From CAVTRI01 sp963737075 (GTDB lineage Bacteria; Actinomycetota; Acidimicrobiia; Acidimicrobiales; Palsa-688), in assembly GCA_963737075.1 (NCBI GenBank), contig CAVTRI010000001.1, positions 992,001-1,056,000 of the forward strand: 64,000 nucleotides of DNA, read 5' to 3'. This document shows, in pieces, positions 25,304 through 34,252 of this stretch (within the stretch, counting starts at the first letter, position 1; each line of letters opens with the position of its first letter). Made by a program: the position numbers and the translations under genes. The notes beneath the pieces are model-generated. The model was not told the origin of the DNA, made no database searches, and saw only the letters and a list, made by a program, of their open reading frames with translations.

Positions 25304-26521
25304 TCAGGCGGCCGGCACCATCACGAGCGTCCCGTTGTGGCCGCCAAAGCCGAACGAGTTGGAGAGCGCCGGCCCCGGCTCCCAAGGCCGGGCGTCGGGA
25401 TAAACCACGTCCAGGTGGATCTCGGGGTCGAGCTCGGTCAACCCGGCTGTCGGCGGAATAGTACGCAAGTCGATCGTGAGCGCCAGCGCCACCGCCTCCA
25501 AAGCTCCCGCCGCCCCGAGAGAGTGTCCGGTGATGCCCTTGATCGAGGTGACTGCCGGGCCCGGCGATCCGAACACTTTGAGGATGGCGTCGGCCTCGGG
25601 CTTGTCATTGGCTTGGGTCGAAGTGCCGTGGGCATTGACGTGGGTGACCGCTGAGGGTTCGATCCCGGCGTCGCCGAGAGCCAGCTCCATGCAGCGGACG
25701 GCTCCCGACCCGTCCGGCAGCGGAGCCGTGATGTGGTGGGCATCCGCGGTGCTTGCCGCCCCCGCGATCTCGGCATAGATGTGTGCCCCCCGCGCTCGTG
25801 CTCGCTCGACCTCCTCCAAAACCAGCACCGCGCCGCCCTCGCCTATGACGAAGCCGTCGCGCTTGACATCGAACGGCCGTGACTCGTCGGTGCTCGACAT
25901 GGCCGTCATGTTCGTAAATCCGGCGAGCCCGAGGTCCGTGAGCGACGCCTCCGCTGAACCGGCGAGTACCACGTCGCACCGGCCTGTCGCGACCAGCCGG
26001 GCGCCGTTGGCCACGCTCTGGGTACCGGCGGCGCACGCCGTCACGACGCTCTCGCACGGCCCCTGGAAGCGGTACCGCATCGAGAGGTCCGCCGCCGCCC
26101 GGTTGCCCATGATCATCGGCACCAGGAAAGGGCTCACGCGGCGGGGGCCCTTGTCGATGAGCACCCGCATCTGGTCCTCGAGGGTCTGCAACCCGCCGAC
26201 CCCTGTCCCGATGATCACGCCCGTCCGGTCCGGGTCGGCGGCGAGCGCCTCGAGACCGCCGGCGTCATCAACGGCCTCGGCAGCGGCCACCGCCGCAAAC
26301 TGCGTGAACCGGTCGACCCGGCGGATCTCCTTCGGCCCATACAGCGCAGTGGCGTCGAAGCCCTCGACCCGCCGTATGCCCCGGCGCTGAGGCCCGAGAA
26401 GGCCGGCCCAGAACGCGTCGCGACCAATGCCGCACGGCGCCACGACGCCCACGCCGGTGACCACCACGCGCCGGCCGTCGATCGCGCCTGCCCCGCCCGG
26501 CCTCGCCTGTAGCGCCTTCAT
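25304..26521 (-). CDS. fabF: 3-oxoacyl-ACP synthase II FabF
   Basis: 405-residue condensing enzyme for fatty-acid chain elongation. The Cys-His-His triad is in VVTACAAGTQ, NAHGTST and KGITGHSLGAAG; the C-terminal SNSFGFGGHN loop is intact. The ATG shares one base with the acpP stop (TAATG), indicating coupled translation. It acts in the cytoplasm on malonyl-ACP and acyl-ACP made by FabD, FabH and AcpP encoded just upstream. Confidence 0.96.
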   Translation of the reverse strand: MKALQARPGGAGAIDGRRVVVTGVGVVAPCGIGRDAFWAGLLGPQRRGIRRVEGFDATALYGPKEIRRVDRFTQFAAVAAAEAVDDAGGLEALAADPDRTGVIIGTGVGGLQTLEDQMRVLIDKGPRRVSPFLVPMIMGNRAAADLSMRYRFQGPCESVVTACAAGTQSVANGARLVATGRCDVVLAGSAEASLTDLGLAGFTNMTAMSSTDESRPFDVKRDGFVIGEGGAVLVLEEVERARARGAHIYAEIAGAASTADAHHITAPLPDGSGAVRCMELALGDAGIEPSAVTHVNAHGTSTQANDKPEADAILKVFGSPGPAVTSIKGITGHSLGAAGALEAVALALTIDLRTIPPTAGLTELDPEIHLDVVYPDARPWEPGPALSNSFGFGGHNGTLVMVPAA

Positions 26522-26760
26522 TACAGCTTGCTCGTGACGAGATCGAACGCCTGGCCGACCGTCTCGACGCCTTCCAGCTCCGACTCGTCAACGCTGATCC
26601 CGAACTGCTCTTCCAAGGCCATCACCAACTCGACCAGATCCAGGCTGTCGGCGTCGAGGTCGTCGGCGAAGCGGGCCGTCTTGGTGACCTTGTCGGGATC
26701 GACCTGCAACACGTCGACGGCGCACTGCTTGAACTTGTCAAACGCTTCGTCGTTGTCCAT
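26521..26760 (-). CDS. acpP: Acyl carrier protein AcpP
   Basis: 79-residue acidic carrier. The phosphopantetheine serine is Ser 39 in DADSLDLVEL, followed by the acidic helix EEQFGISV. ATG 26760 is chosen because GGAGG lies nine bases upstream; the longer frame to 26775 would include that site. It lies between fabH and fabF, the usual actinobacterial order. Confidence 0.97.
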   Translation of the reverse strand: MDNDEAFDKFKQCAVDVLQVDPDKVTKTARFADDLDADSLDLVELVMALEEQFGISVDESELEGVETVGQAFDLVTSKL

Positions 26761-26803
26761 AAGGAGCCTCCACAAGGGGTCGCGATGGCTGGTGAATGTA
26801 GTG

Positions 26804-26938
26804 GCACCGGTCGTTCATTGCCGCAGGGCGGCGGGGCCGCTCGGGCCCTGTCGTCCCGCTCATTGCCGCAGAGCGGCGGGGCCGTTCGGGCCCTGTCATC
26901 CCGCTCATTGCCGCAGGGCGGCGGGGCCGTTCGGGCCC
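26804..26938 (-). repeat. 45-bp two-hairpin tandem repeat, 3 copies, at the 3' end of fabH
   Basis: On the minus strand units start at 26938, 26893 and 26848. Each begins GGGCC-CGARC-GGCCC, followed by the hairpin GCCGC-CCT-GCGGC (GCCGC-TCT-GCGGC in the second unit) and ATGAGCGGGATGACA or a close variant. The first unit supplies the FabH C-terminus GPNGPAALRQ and its TGA; the other two lie in the fabH-acpP spacer. The third diverges after the second hairpin. It belongs to the same family as 21506, 43377 and 48742. Confidence 0.92.
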
Positions 26939-27915
26939 CAGCGCCACACGGCGGACGCCCAGGTCATCCCGGCGCCGAATCCGGCGAGCAACACCAGGTC
27001 GCCGTCGTGAAGCCGACCGGCCTCGGCGGCGTCCACGAGGGCGAGCGGGATCGACGCCGAACTGGTGTTGCCTGTCCAGTCGATCACGGACGCGATCCGC
27101 GCCGCGGGCAGCTCCAGCCGCTCAGCCACCGCGTCCATGATCCGGATGTTCGCCTGGTGCGGAACGAACAGGGCGATATCCGCGGGCGACGCCTTGGCGC
27201 GCTCGAGCGACGCCCTGGCCGAGTCGACCGTCGCCCGCACCGCCCGCCGGAACACCTCCTGTCCCCGCATCACCATGCCCTGGCCGTGGTCGGCGTAGAG
27301 GATGTCGACCAGGGTCCCGTCGACGCCCAGGTCCCAGCCGAGGAGCGCGCCCTCACCAGGCACGGCCTCGACCACGACCGCGCCGGCGCCGTCACCGAAG
27401 AGGAACGCGTTGGTGCGATCGGCCCAATTGGTGGCCCGGGTCAGCGTCTCCGCGCCCACGAGCAGAGCACGGTCCAGGCCGGCCCCGATCAGGCCCGCCA
27501 CAGTCACCAAACCGTAGGTGAAGCCGGCGCAGGCGGCGTTGATGTCCATGGCCCCACCGGCGATCCCCAGGGCGGCCGACGCCGCCGACGACGTCGCCGG
27601 GATCAACTGGTCGGGGGTGGTGGTGCACACGACCAGCAGGTCGATGTCGGCGCCCGTGAGCCCGGCGGTGTCCATCGCCTTACGGCCGGCCTCGACCGTC
27701 AGCCCGGCAGTCGTGCCTATCCCGCGCTCCGGGTGGTGGGGAGGATTCTCCGCCATGAACGGCCCTGTAGCAGCCCGGCGCTCATGGATCCCTGTGCGCT
27801 CCACGATCCACTCGTCGGTCGTATCGAAGAGGGTCGTGATGTCGGCGTTCGTCACCACCTGCTCGGGCAACGCCGTGCCCCAGCCGGTAATGGCGCAGCC
27901 TCGAGTGGCAGTCAT
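26905..27915 (-). CDS. fabH: 3-oxoacyl-ACP synthase III FabH
   Basis: 336-residue initiating ketosynthase, which joins an acyl-CoA primer to malonyl-ACP. The Cys-His-Asn triad is visible in NAACAGFTYG, VPHQANIRI and DWTGNTSSAS. The C-terminal residues GPNGPAALRQ and the stop fall in the first unit of the 45-bp repeat, beyond the conserved end of the fold. It starts at ATG 27915, 28 bases after fabD. Confidence 0.96.
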   Translation of the reverse strand: MTATRGCAITGWGTALPEQVVTNADITTLFDTTDEWIVERTGIHERRAATGPFMAENPPHHPERGIGTTAGLTVEAGRKAMDTAGLTGADIDLLVVCTTTPDQLIPATSSAASAALGIAGGAMDINAACAGFTYGLVTVAGLIGAGLDRALLVGAETLTRATNWADRTNAFLFGDGAGAVVVEAVPGEGALLGWDLGVDGTLVDILYADHGQGMVMRGQEVFRRAVRATVDSARASLERAKASPADIALFVPHQANIRIMDAVAERLELPAARIASVIDWTGNTSSASIPLALVDAAEAGRLHDGDLVLLAGFGAGMTWASAVWRWGPNGPAALRQ

Positions 27916-27943
27916 CGGAGCACCTCGGCGGGTCGATTCGGGA

Positions 27944-29158
27944 TCAGGTGGTGTGCAGCCACGCGATGGGTTGCCCGGTCTGAACGCGTTCCCCGGGATG
28001 CGCCAACATACCCATCAGCCGTCCGGCGAAGGGTGAGCGCACCTCCTGCCCGGCGACGGTTCCCAGGAGGGCACCCACGTCCACGACGGTCTCGCCGCCG
28101 CTTTCCAGCTGCTCGAGCCCGGCCGCCGGGCTGAACACGCCAGCTGCCGGACTGATCACCACGCGTTCGGACACGTACAGCTGCTCGCCCTGGTGGCCGG
28201 CTGCGAACGCGTGCAGCGCCGAATCTCCCGCTACCGCGTCGACCAGCCGGTCGAGGTCGTCAGGGGCGGTCACCGCTACGCACGTGACGTTGGGCAGCGT
28301 CCGGCGAATCATGAGCGACACCGATTCTCCGGGTCCCAACTCGACGAACAGCCGCTCGATGTCGGTGCCATGGTCGCTCACCCCGCCGAGTCGTAACACG
28401 CTCTGGCGCCACCGGACCGGGCTGCATAGCTGCGCCGACAACAAGAGGTCCCACTCGGCGGCGGTGGCGTGGGGCAGGGCGTCTACGTTGGCCACTACCG
28501 GGATCTCCGGCTCGTGGAACGTGGCCGAGCCCAGGGCCTTGCGCAGCCGGGCGCGGGCCGACGCCATGTACGGGGTGTGGAAGGCGCCCCCCACGGCGAC
28601 CGGCTTTGCCCGGCGGGCCCCAAGGGCGAGGGCGCGCTGCTGCGCCCGCTCTACGGCGACGGGCTCGCCGGCGATGACGGTCTCGTCCTCGGTGTTGTGG
28701 TTGGCCACCCAGACCTCGCCGTCAGCCAGGCGGCAGGCGATGTCGGCTGTGTCCGCGTCACAGCCAGCGAGCACCACCATCACGCCCGGGTGTGCGTCGG
28801 CGGCCGCCTGCATGGCCTCGCCCCGCTCGGTCACCACGCGCACCCCGTCCTCGAAGCCGAGGGCCCCAGCCGCGACGAGCGCGGTGTACTCACCCACCGA
28901 ATGGCCAGCGCACGCCGTTGGCTCGATGCCGAGGCGCTCGACGGCGTCGAGGACCACCAGGCTGAAGGTGAATGTCGCCAGCTGCGCGTTGCGCGTCTCG
29001 GTGAGTTCACCAGCGTCCGCATCGAGGAGCAGATGCGCGATGTCCCGGCCGCTGGCGTTCGACGCGTCATCGACCAGTTCCCATGACGGATGCTCGCTCC
29101 ACGCGCGGCCCATCTCGGGTCGCTGCGATCCCTGCCCAGGGAAGACGAACGCTGGCAC
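27944..29158 (-). CDS. fabD: Malonyl-CoA:ACP transacylase FabD fused to a C-terminal barrel-sandwich (biotinyl-like) domain
   Basis: Loads malonate onto ACP. Residues 1 to about 310 are a standard FabD: FPGQGSQ, the nucleophile motif GHSVGEYTA, GGAFHTPYM with the active histidine. The protein is 404 residues, about 90 longer than usual. Residues 333-404 look like a biotinyl/lipoyl-type hybrid barrel (VVISPAAG, EVRSPFAGRL, GERVQTGQPIAWL) but lack the modified lysine. GTG 29158 has AGGAGG ten bases upstream. It is the first gene of the fab operon. Confidence 0.93.
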   Translation of the reverse strand: MPAFVFPGQGSQRPEMGRAWSEHPSWELVDDASNASGRDIAHLLLDADAGELTETRNAQLATFTFSLVVLDAVERLGIEPTACAGHSVGEYTALVAAGALGFEDGVRVVTERGEAMQAAADAHPGVMVVLAGCDADTADIACRLADGEVWVANHNTEDETVIAGEPVAVERAQQRALALGARRAKPVAVGGAFHTPYMASARARLRKALGSATFHEPEIPVVANVDALPHATAAEWDLLLSAQLCSPVRWRQSVLRLGGVSDHGTDIERLFVELGPGESVSLMIRRTLPNVTCVAVTAPDDLDRLVDAVAGDSALHAFAAGHQGEQLYVSERVVISPAAGVFSPAAGLEQLESGGETVVDVGALLGTVAGQEVRSPFAGRLMGMLAHPGERVQTGQPIAWLHTT

Positions 29159-29297
29159 TCCGGGGAACCTCCTGGCTGGCTGCGATGGTCGCTCTCGGCC
29201 CGCGAGGGGTGACGCGCCGAGTTAGGAGTCTGACCTCGCACGCGGCCAAGACGTAACAGCATCCGTGCGCGCCCCCCCGGCTATGCTCACCTGGCCC

Positions 29298-29381
29298 GCC
29301 CGGATGGCGGAACTGGCAGACGCGATGGTCTCAAACACCATTGCCCGCAAGGGTGTGCGGGTTCGAATCCCGCTCCGGGCA
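29298..29381 (+). tRNA. tRNA-Leu (anticodon CAA)
   Basis: An 84-base cloverleaf. The acceptor GCCCGGA pairs with TCCGGGC, discriminator A is at 29381, the anticodon arm ATGGT-CTCAAAC-ACCAT gives anticodon CAA, and there is a long class II variable arm and a T-loop GTTCGAATC. The CCA end is not encoded. The last 11 bases are followed at once by a near copy (CGCTCCAGGCA, 10 of 11 identical). Confidence 0.95.
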
Positions 29382-29651
29382 CGCTCCAGGCACGCTGACG
29401 CATGGTGATGTCGCGACATCATCGGAGACAAGCTCGCGCGACATGGTAGACACCTCGAGTTCCTGCTTGGACTTGGGCTGGTAGTCCTTGGCGGGGGCAA
29501 GGTGTACTTGTAGTCAGGCCAAAAACACCGTTAGTCATTAGTCCCGTCCGGCCGTGGGATGTCTACAAAGGGTTCTATGAGCTTTTCAAGGTTCGGGCGC
29601 CACCGGAGCAAGGGCCGGCGCTGGGTTCTGCGACTCGGGGGGATCGGTTGA
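29382..29651. other. Non-coding stretch after tRNA-Leu with a 16-bp perfect palindrome
   Basis: Starts with a near copy of the tRNA 3' end (29382-29392). A perfect palindrome, TGATGTCGCGACATCA, is at 29406-29421. No convincing reading frame was found. It could be the remains of a mobile element next to a tRNA integration site, but no transposase or integrase is recognisable. Confidence 0.5.
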
Positions 29652-31089
29652 TCAGGCCGCCGCCTGGGCGGACGGGTTGTTGCGGGGATGCCGAGGGTCC
29701 GTGGGAGGCACGAAGGGGCGCTTGCCGACGCCGGGGACAAGGCTCCAGCCCTCGTGGGTCTTCAACCAGTGATCGCGTTCGCATAGCTGGTCAAGGAGAT
29801 CGAACATCGTGAAATGGGTCTTGGACCATTCGATGCGATGGTCGGTTTGCAGCCGGGCTTGGTGGGGGCAGCCCAGCGCCGCGCAAGAGGGGTAGAGCCA
29901 TTCGAGGGCGGTCTTCTGATAGGCGGTGGGCTTCCGGCCAAGGTGGGCCACCCCCACGATCCGTTCGGCTTTGGTCAGGATGGCGGCCACGAACGGGTCG
30001 CCCACCTCGAGCAACTGGCGCACTGCGGACATGGAGATAGGGCCGTAGCCGACCAGCTCGCACGTTTCGCCGTCGATGGGAGCCCCGCGCAAGAACGTGT
30101 CGTAATCCACCCTTAAGAGCAGCTTGACCGGGGCGCCCGTGCGCCACCGCCGTCGGCTACGGGCCGAGCCCTGGGCGGGGTGGGGTTTGCGGCGGCTGCC
30201 GCCGCCTTCAATGGCGGCGGGCACCCGGTCGTCGAGATCGGGACCGGGCGCTGGGCTGGCCGGGCCAGCGCCGGGTGCGGGCTCTGCGGCTGCGCCCTGG
30301 CTGGCGGCGACGGCGGCGGTGGGCGTCGCTGGGTGCGGCTGGGTCCAGGCTGGCGGCGTGGCGGGCGAAGTCGGTGAGGGCGTCGAACCTATACGCGTTA
30401 GGGTGCTCCCGGCGGCCCTTCCGGCGGGCGCGGTGGAACCGCTCTTCGGCGAGCGGGGTCAAGACCGAGTCGAGCTGAGCGCCGGCTTCGGGGTTCCCGC
30501 ACCCGGAGATATGCCAAGTCCCGTCGGGATCGGTCCAGGTCCGCAACCGCCGCCGCCTGTCGATCTCCTGCCGGCGCGCCTCCAAGTCGGGGCACGTAGC
30601 CGCTTTGACCTTGGCCACTTCTCGGCGCAGCTCCGCCACACTCGCTCCCTGCTCCGCCTGGCACACCAGATGGTCCACGGCACCGGGGTTGGCCTCGCCG
30701 GCCTCCGCGATGAGCCCTGCCTGCTCTGCGGAGAGCCGCCCGGTCCGGGCTCGCTCGGCCAGTTCGGGTTGATCGGCGAGGCGCCGGCCCAGCTCCAACG
30801 TCTGCCGGGCGGCAGCAAAGCTGGAGCCGGTGGTAGCCGCCAGCTGCCGCGTCTCATGCGGGCTATATGCCGCCCGCCTGGTGGTCCCCCCCGCCGTGAC
30901 GCGCGCTGCGGCGATGGCTTTCACCGTCACTATGACGTGTTCAATCGTGGCTGCTTCCCGGACCGCCGCCTCGGCGTCCGCGACCGATAGCAAGGCGGCG
31001 TCGAAGCCGCGTGCGTAGACGACCATCGCCTGGCGCAACTCGCACAACCGTTCACACATCGCCTGCGGCACCTCCAGCCCCGAACCCAC
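29652..31089 (-). pseudogene. DUF222-HNH endonuclease (13E12-repeat type), interrupted by a frameshift
   Basis: Two overlapping frames add up to one protein of about 478 residues. The N-terminal part (31089 to about 30340) is the DUF222 helical domain with FDALTDFAR. The C-terminal part (to 29652) carries KLLLRVDYDTFLRG, GETCELVGYGPI, HLGRKPTAYQ and the HNH core DHRIEWSKT with HWLKTHEG. One extra base between about 30320 and 30350, in a Pro/Ala-rich linker, breaks the frame. These proteins are typical mobile-DNA-linked actinobacterial HNH nucleases. GTG 31089 is used as start; an SOS-box-like palindrome lies 58 bases upstream. Confidence 0.8.
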
Positions 31090-31146
31090 TGATCCAGGTC
31101 GGCCTCAGGCGGCCAGCGAGCCTCCCGCCCAGCTAGCTAACTAGCG

Positions 31147-31160
31147 GGAACGTATGTTCG
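31147..31160. promoter_or_regulatory. LexA (SOS) box-like palindrome upstream of the HNH gene
   Basis: GGAACGTATGTTCG: GAAC, four bases, GTTC, matching the Gram-positive SOS consensus CGAACNNNNGTTCG at 13 of 14 positions counting the spacer as free. It sits 58 bases before the start of a DUF222-HNH gene. Confidence 0.6.
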
Positions 31161-31224
31161 CATCCTAGCCCATCGGTGCGCCGGCGTCAAGGAATTTCGC
31201 AGAATTTTCTTGCTTAAGACCGAA

Positions 31225-31245
31225 CGAGACGCCTCCGGCGTCTCG
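31225..31245. repeat. Perfect 9-bp hairpin
   Basis: CGAGACGCC, loop TCC, GGCGTCTCG, in the spacer between the HNH promoter and the broken transpeptidase gene. It is followed by GC-rich direct repeats (CGCTCGCTGCGCTCGCTCGG). Role unknown; possibly a terminator or a repetitive palindrome. The rest of 31161-31394 shows no gene. Confidence 0.5.
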
Positions 31246-31394
31246 CTACCGCCCTCGCTCGCTGCGCTCGCTCGGTTGGAGTCATGGCAGAAGGGAGCTC
31301 GCCGCGGTGTGGGGACGACAATCAACTGGCGGAGTGGCAGCGTAGACGCCAGCGTTCCGAGCGAAGACGGTCGAGTGTGCTCAGTATTGGATGG

Positions 31395-31743
31395 ACTGGG
31401 TACACACGTATATCCTCCCTCGCCACGACGCACCTGCAACTGTTCTCCAACGGGTACCCGGTGGCAGATCTGCCCCCCGGCGCCGGCTCCCCCAAGCGAC
31501 CCGACGGTGACGGGCAACTTCTTCATCACCATGAAGGTGCCTCCGCCATTCGGACACCATCACCGACTGGGACAACACAGGCGACGCCATCGTTGCCATC
31601 CACGGGCCCATCACGGCGGCCGCCGACCGCATGATCGGAACAACGGGCGCGTATCTGTCCAATGGGTGCATTCGGCTGCATGACGCCGACCTTGGTCTGC
31701 TCGCCGAGGTGCCTGCCGGCACGCCGGTCGTCATCGTCAGCTG
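31395..31743 (+). pseudogene. Broken L,D-transpeptidase (YkuD) fragment
   Basis: Three successive frames give pieces of a YkuD peptidoglycan cross-linking domain: THLQLFSNGYPVADL to about 31499, TVTGNFFITMKVPP from 31501, then DWDNTGDAIVAIHGP from 31550 to the TGA at 31743. The catalytic SNGCIR cysteine motif and HGP histidine are preserved. Each break is explained by one extra base. No credible start or signal peptide is seen, so it is probably a remnant. Confidence 0.75.
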
Positions 31744-31759
31744 ACCCTCTACGTGCTCC

Positions 31760-32602
31760 CTATCGGGCCGAGATCACCTCTCTGTAGCGAGTCTCGATCA
31801 CGGAGAAGACGACAAACACGGCGAGGCCGGCGCTGGTAGCCGCCAGCGCGGCCACCCCCCAGGGGTGCCCGCTCAGTTTGAGGAGCTCCCCGTCGGTCCC
31901 GTACGACTTGTTGGGGTCCTGGAGGATCGCCGACACGATGAGAAAGATGCCGAGCGGGAGGAACACCAGCGCCCGGGACGGAATCCCGACCCGGCCGGAC
32001 ACTACGGCCAACCTGCCGATCCACGGCGGGGCACCCTCTAGGTCGAGACCCTTCCGGAATTCTTCCTTCAGAGCGCCGCGAATCTGTTGGGCGCATACGA
32101 GGACCAGGATGACGCCGACGCCGATCAGGATCACACGGCCTCCGGGCAGGTAGAGCACCCTGGCCGCCGTGCTTCGCTGCTGCTGCTGGGATCCGGTCTG
32201 GGTGTTGCCGGCCAAGAAGGACGCCGGAATGTAGGCCATTGCCACGTAGAAGACGCCCTGGGCGATCGTCATGGCCCGCCGCGCCCATCCGGCGGAGGTG
32301 TCCTGGATGGCACCGACGAGTCGCCCGAGACCAAAGAGGAAAAACCCGGCGGCGACGGCTCCGACCGCCACCTTGCCAATGGTCGGCCGGCTAACCAGCG
32401 TGAGCGCTCCGTGGGCGTCGGCCGAGTGGCCGGGCTGGCCGCCGAGCAGCGCAATGCGGATCGTCAGAATCGTCAAGATCAGGTAAAAACAGGTGCGCCC
32501 GGCGAGACCCACGCGGCCCAGCAACGAGAGGCCGTGTTGTGCTTCATCTTCATAATGCTGGTGGCCTGAAGGGTCAGCGTGCGCCTGCTCGGTCCGCATC
32601 AT
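31760..32602 (-). CDS. DUF1206 family membrane protein
   Basis: 280 residues with about six transmembrane helices arranged as three repeated pairs, the DUF1206 pattern; each repeat begins with a basic GRVGLAGR/GRLVGA-like segment (for example GLAGRTCFYLILTILTI and GRVGIPSRALVFLPLGIFL). Function unknown. The ATG overlaps the stop of the upstream MFS gene by four bases, so the two membrane proteins are co-expressed. Confidence 0.88.
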   Translation of the reverse strand: MMRTEQAHADPSGHQHYEDEAQHGLSLLGRVGLAGRTCFYLILTILTIRIALLGGQPGHSADAHGALTLVSRPTIGKVAVGAVAAGFFLFGLGRLVGAIQDTSAGWARRAMTIAQGVFYVAMAYIPASFLAGNTQTGSQQQQRSTAARVLYLPGGRVILIGVGVILVLVCAQQIRGALKEEFRKGLDLEGAPPWIGRLAVVSGRVGIPSRALVFLPLGIFLIVSAILQDPNKSYGTDGELLKLSGHPWGVAALAATSAGLAVFVVFSVIETRYREVISAR

Positions 32603-34164
32603 GCCCCGTCTGCGGCGACATGGCGCTCAGTTGCGCGACGGACAGTCACGAGATCCTGGAGGTAACAGCCCCGGCTCGCCTTTAGCACGACCGCGGCGAC
32701 AACCAGGGGAGCGGACAGGACGATGAACGCCATCTCCAGCCCATGACCGCCGGCTGCTGCCGCATGGATATCTTTGGTGTTGACACCGGCTCCCAGCCCC
32801 TGGCTGGGAGCCCCGAAGCCTGCCGATACGACGCCGAACAGCACGGGTGCCGCGCCCTGCAACAGTTGCCGGAACGCGGTGCGTACGGCTTCTCCCCGAC
32901 CCCAGACAAACGACGGGAGGACGTCGAGCCGGGCCGCGTCAGCGGGCGGGTTGACGGCGCCCAGCCCAGCGGCGGCAACGAGAAGTACCGGGACTGCCAA
33001 GGCGATGGGGGCGATCAGGGCACCAATGACGAACACCACAGCCGTCGCCGCGTATGCCACGGCCGCCACGTCCAGGCGAGCCGTTGTCCGGCCGCGCCGG
33101 ATGAGGTGATCAGCGGCGCGGCCGCCGGAGAGTACGCCGACGAGCGCCCCGGCGGCGACCAGGATGAACAGCATGCTGGCCAGCGACTGGCCGACACCGT
33201 ACCGCTCCCTCAAGTACAGCTCGCCAAAGGTCTGTAGGCCGCCGAAGAAGAAGTAACCCAAACCCGACGCCACGATCAGCGCCAGATTCGTTCTGATCCG
33301 CAGCACGTAAACCACGGCCTGCCAGATGCTGAGCTCCGCGGCATTGGTCTCGACGACGGCCGAGTCCGGGCGGGCTCCCGCTTGCTCGGCCTGCTGCTGG
33401 GGCAGCGTTGGTTCCTCCAGGGCAGCCTCGGGTCGTCCCTTTGCCGAGGCGGTGACGGGCGCCGGATCGACATCCTCGGCCGAGGTGATCTCTTCCGCCC
33501 CGGGATCGAGCCGAGACTGACCGCCTCGGGCAGGTTCGGGGAGGCCCCGGCGCAGGAACCACACCAGGAAAAACGCAGGGAGCGCGAGCACGCCGAGTGC
33601 TGGTCGCCAGCCAGCCCAACTCGAGATGGTGCCGGCGACGAGGATGCCGATCCCGGCGCCGATCAGTTCACCCGTGAGCACGAATCCCCAGATCCGTCCC
33701 CGTTCGTTGCCAGGAAAGAAGTCACCAACGAGGGAGGTGACCGCTGGCGCGGCGGCGGCGACGACAACGCCGAGTGCAAGCCGAGAGACCAGCAACATGG
33801 TGAATGACACCGACATCGCGCTCACGACGGTCGTCGCCGCCCAACCGACGATGACGACCTGCAACAGGAGCGTTCGGCTGTAACGATCGACCATGACGCC
33901 GAACGGCAGCGTTGCTACACAACCGACAAGAGTGCTGACCGTCACCAGGAGACCCAAGCGCGTGTTCCCGATCCGAAACGCGCTCTCGAGCGGCGCCGCC
34001 AGTGCGCCTACGGCCCCGGTATCCGCTGCCTGCAGGGCGAGCACGCACGCCAGCAGCACAACGACTCTTCTGCGGGCTGGCCCCCCGACCTTCTCGTCCA
34101 GCCGCTCGACCGGCCGCGCCCGGGCCCGGATGAACGTCGGCACGAAGCCAGCCGGGCCGGCCAT
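32599..34164 (-). CDS. Major facilitator superfamily transporter
   Basis: 521 residues with about twelve transmembrane helices. The loop 2-3 signature is seen as GVMVDRYSRTLLLQ, and a long charged central loop (about residues 220-275) separates the two six-helix halves. It resembles MFS sugar-phosphate/spinster-like exporters, but the substrate is not predictable. It starts at ATG 34164; the 88 bases upstream contain several perfect palindromes. It is the first gene of a two-gene unit with the DUF1206 protein. Confidence 0.88.
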   Translation of the reverse strand: MAGPAGFVPTFIRARARPVERLDEKVGGPARRRVVVLLACVLALQAADTGAVGALAAPLESAFRIGNTRLGLLVTVSTLVGCVATLPFGVMVDRYSRTLLLQVVIVGWAATTVVSAMSVSFTMLLVSRLALGVVVAAAAPAVTSLVGDFFPGNERGRIWGFVLTGELIGAGIGILVAGTISSWAGWRPALGVLALPAFFLVWFLRRGLPEPARGGQSRLDPGAEEITSAEDVDPAPVTASAKGRPEAALEEPTLPQQQAEQAGARPDSAVVETNAAELSIWQAVVYVLRIRTNLALIVASGLGYFFFGGLQTFGELYLRERYGVGQSLASMLFILVAAGALVGVLSGGRAADHLIRRGRTTARLDVAAVAYAATAVVFVIGALIAPIALAVPVLLVAAAGLGAVNPPADAARLDVLPSFVWGRGEAVRTAFRQLLQGAAPVLFGVVSAGFGAPSQGLGAGVNTKDIHAAAAGGHGLEMAFIVLSAPLVVAAVVLKASRGCYLQDLVTVRRATERHVAADGA

Positions 34165-34182
34165 CCCGGCTACTTACCCAGG

Positions 34183-34236
34183 GCTCACTGTGAGCACACC
34201 CGCAGCAGCCGCCGGCGGCCGATCTGGTTAACCAGA
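34183..34236. promoter_or_regulatory. Cluster of perfect palindromes upstream of the MFS gene
   Basis: GCTCAC-T-GTGAGC at 34183-34195, GCCGCCGGCGGC at 34208-34219 and TCTGGTTAACCAGA at 34223-34236, all within 54 bases. The last has the TCTGGT/ACCAGA arms of a FadR-like site but a two-base rather than three-base spacer. Probably operators for a dimeric regulator. Confidence 0.5.
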
Positions 34237-34252
34237 GCTCTTTTTCAACCAC

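Noticed and set aside
29222..29500. Transposase fragment opposite and after tRNA-Leu
   Set aside because: The frame crosses the tRNA and shows no transposase motif; a mobile-element scar is only suggested by the palindrome and tRNA-end repeat.
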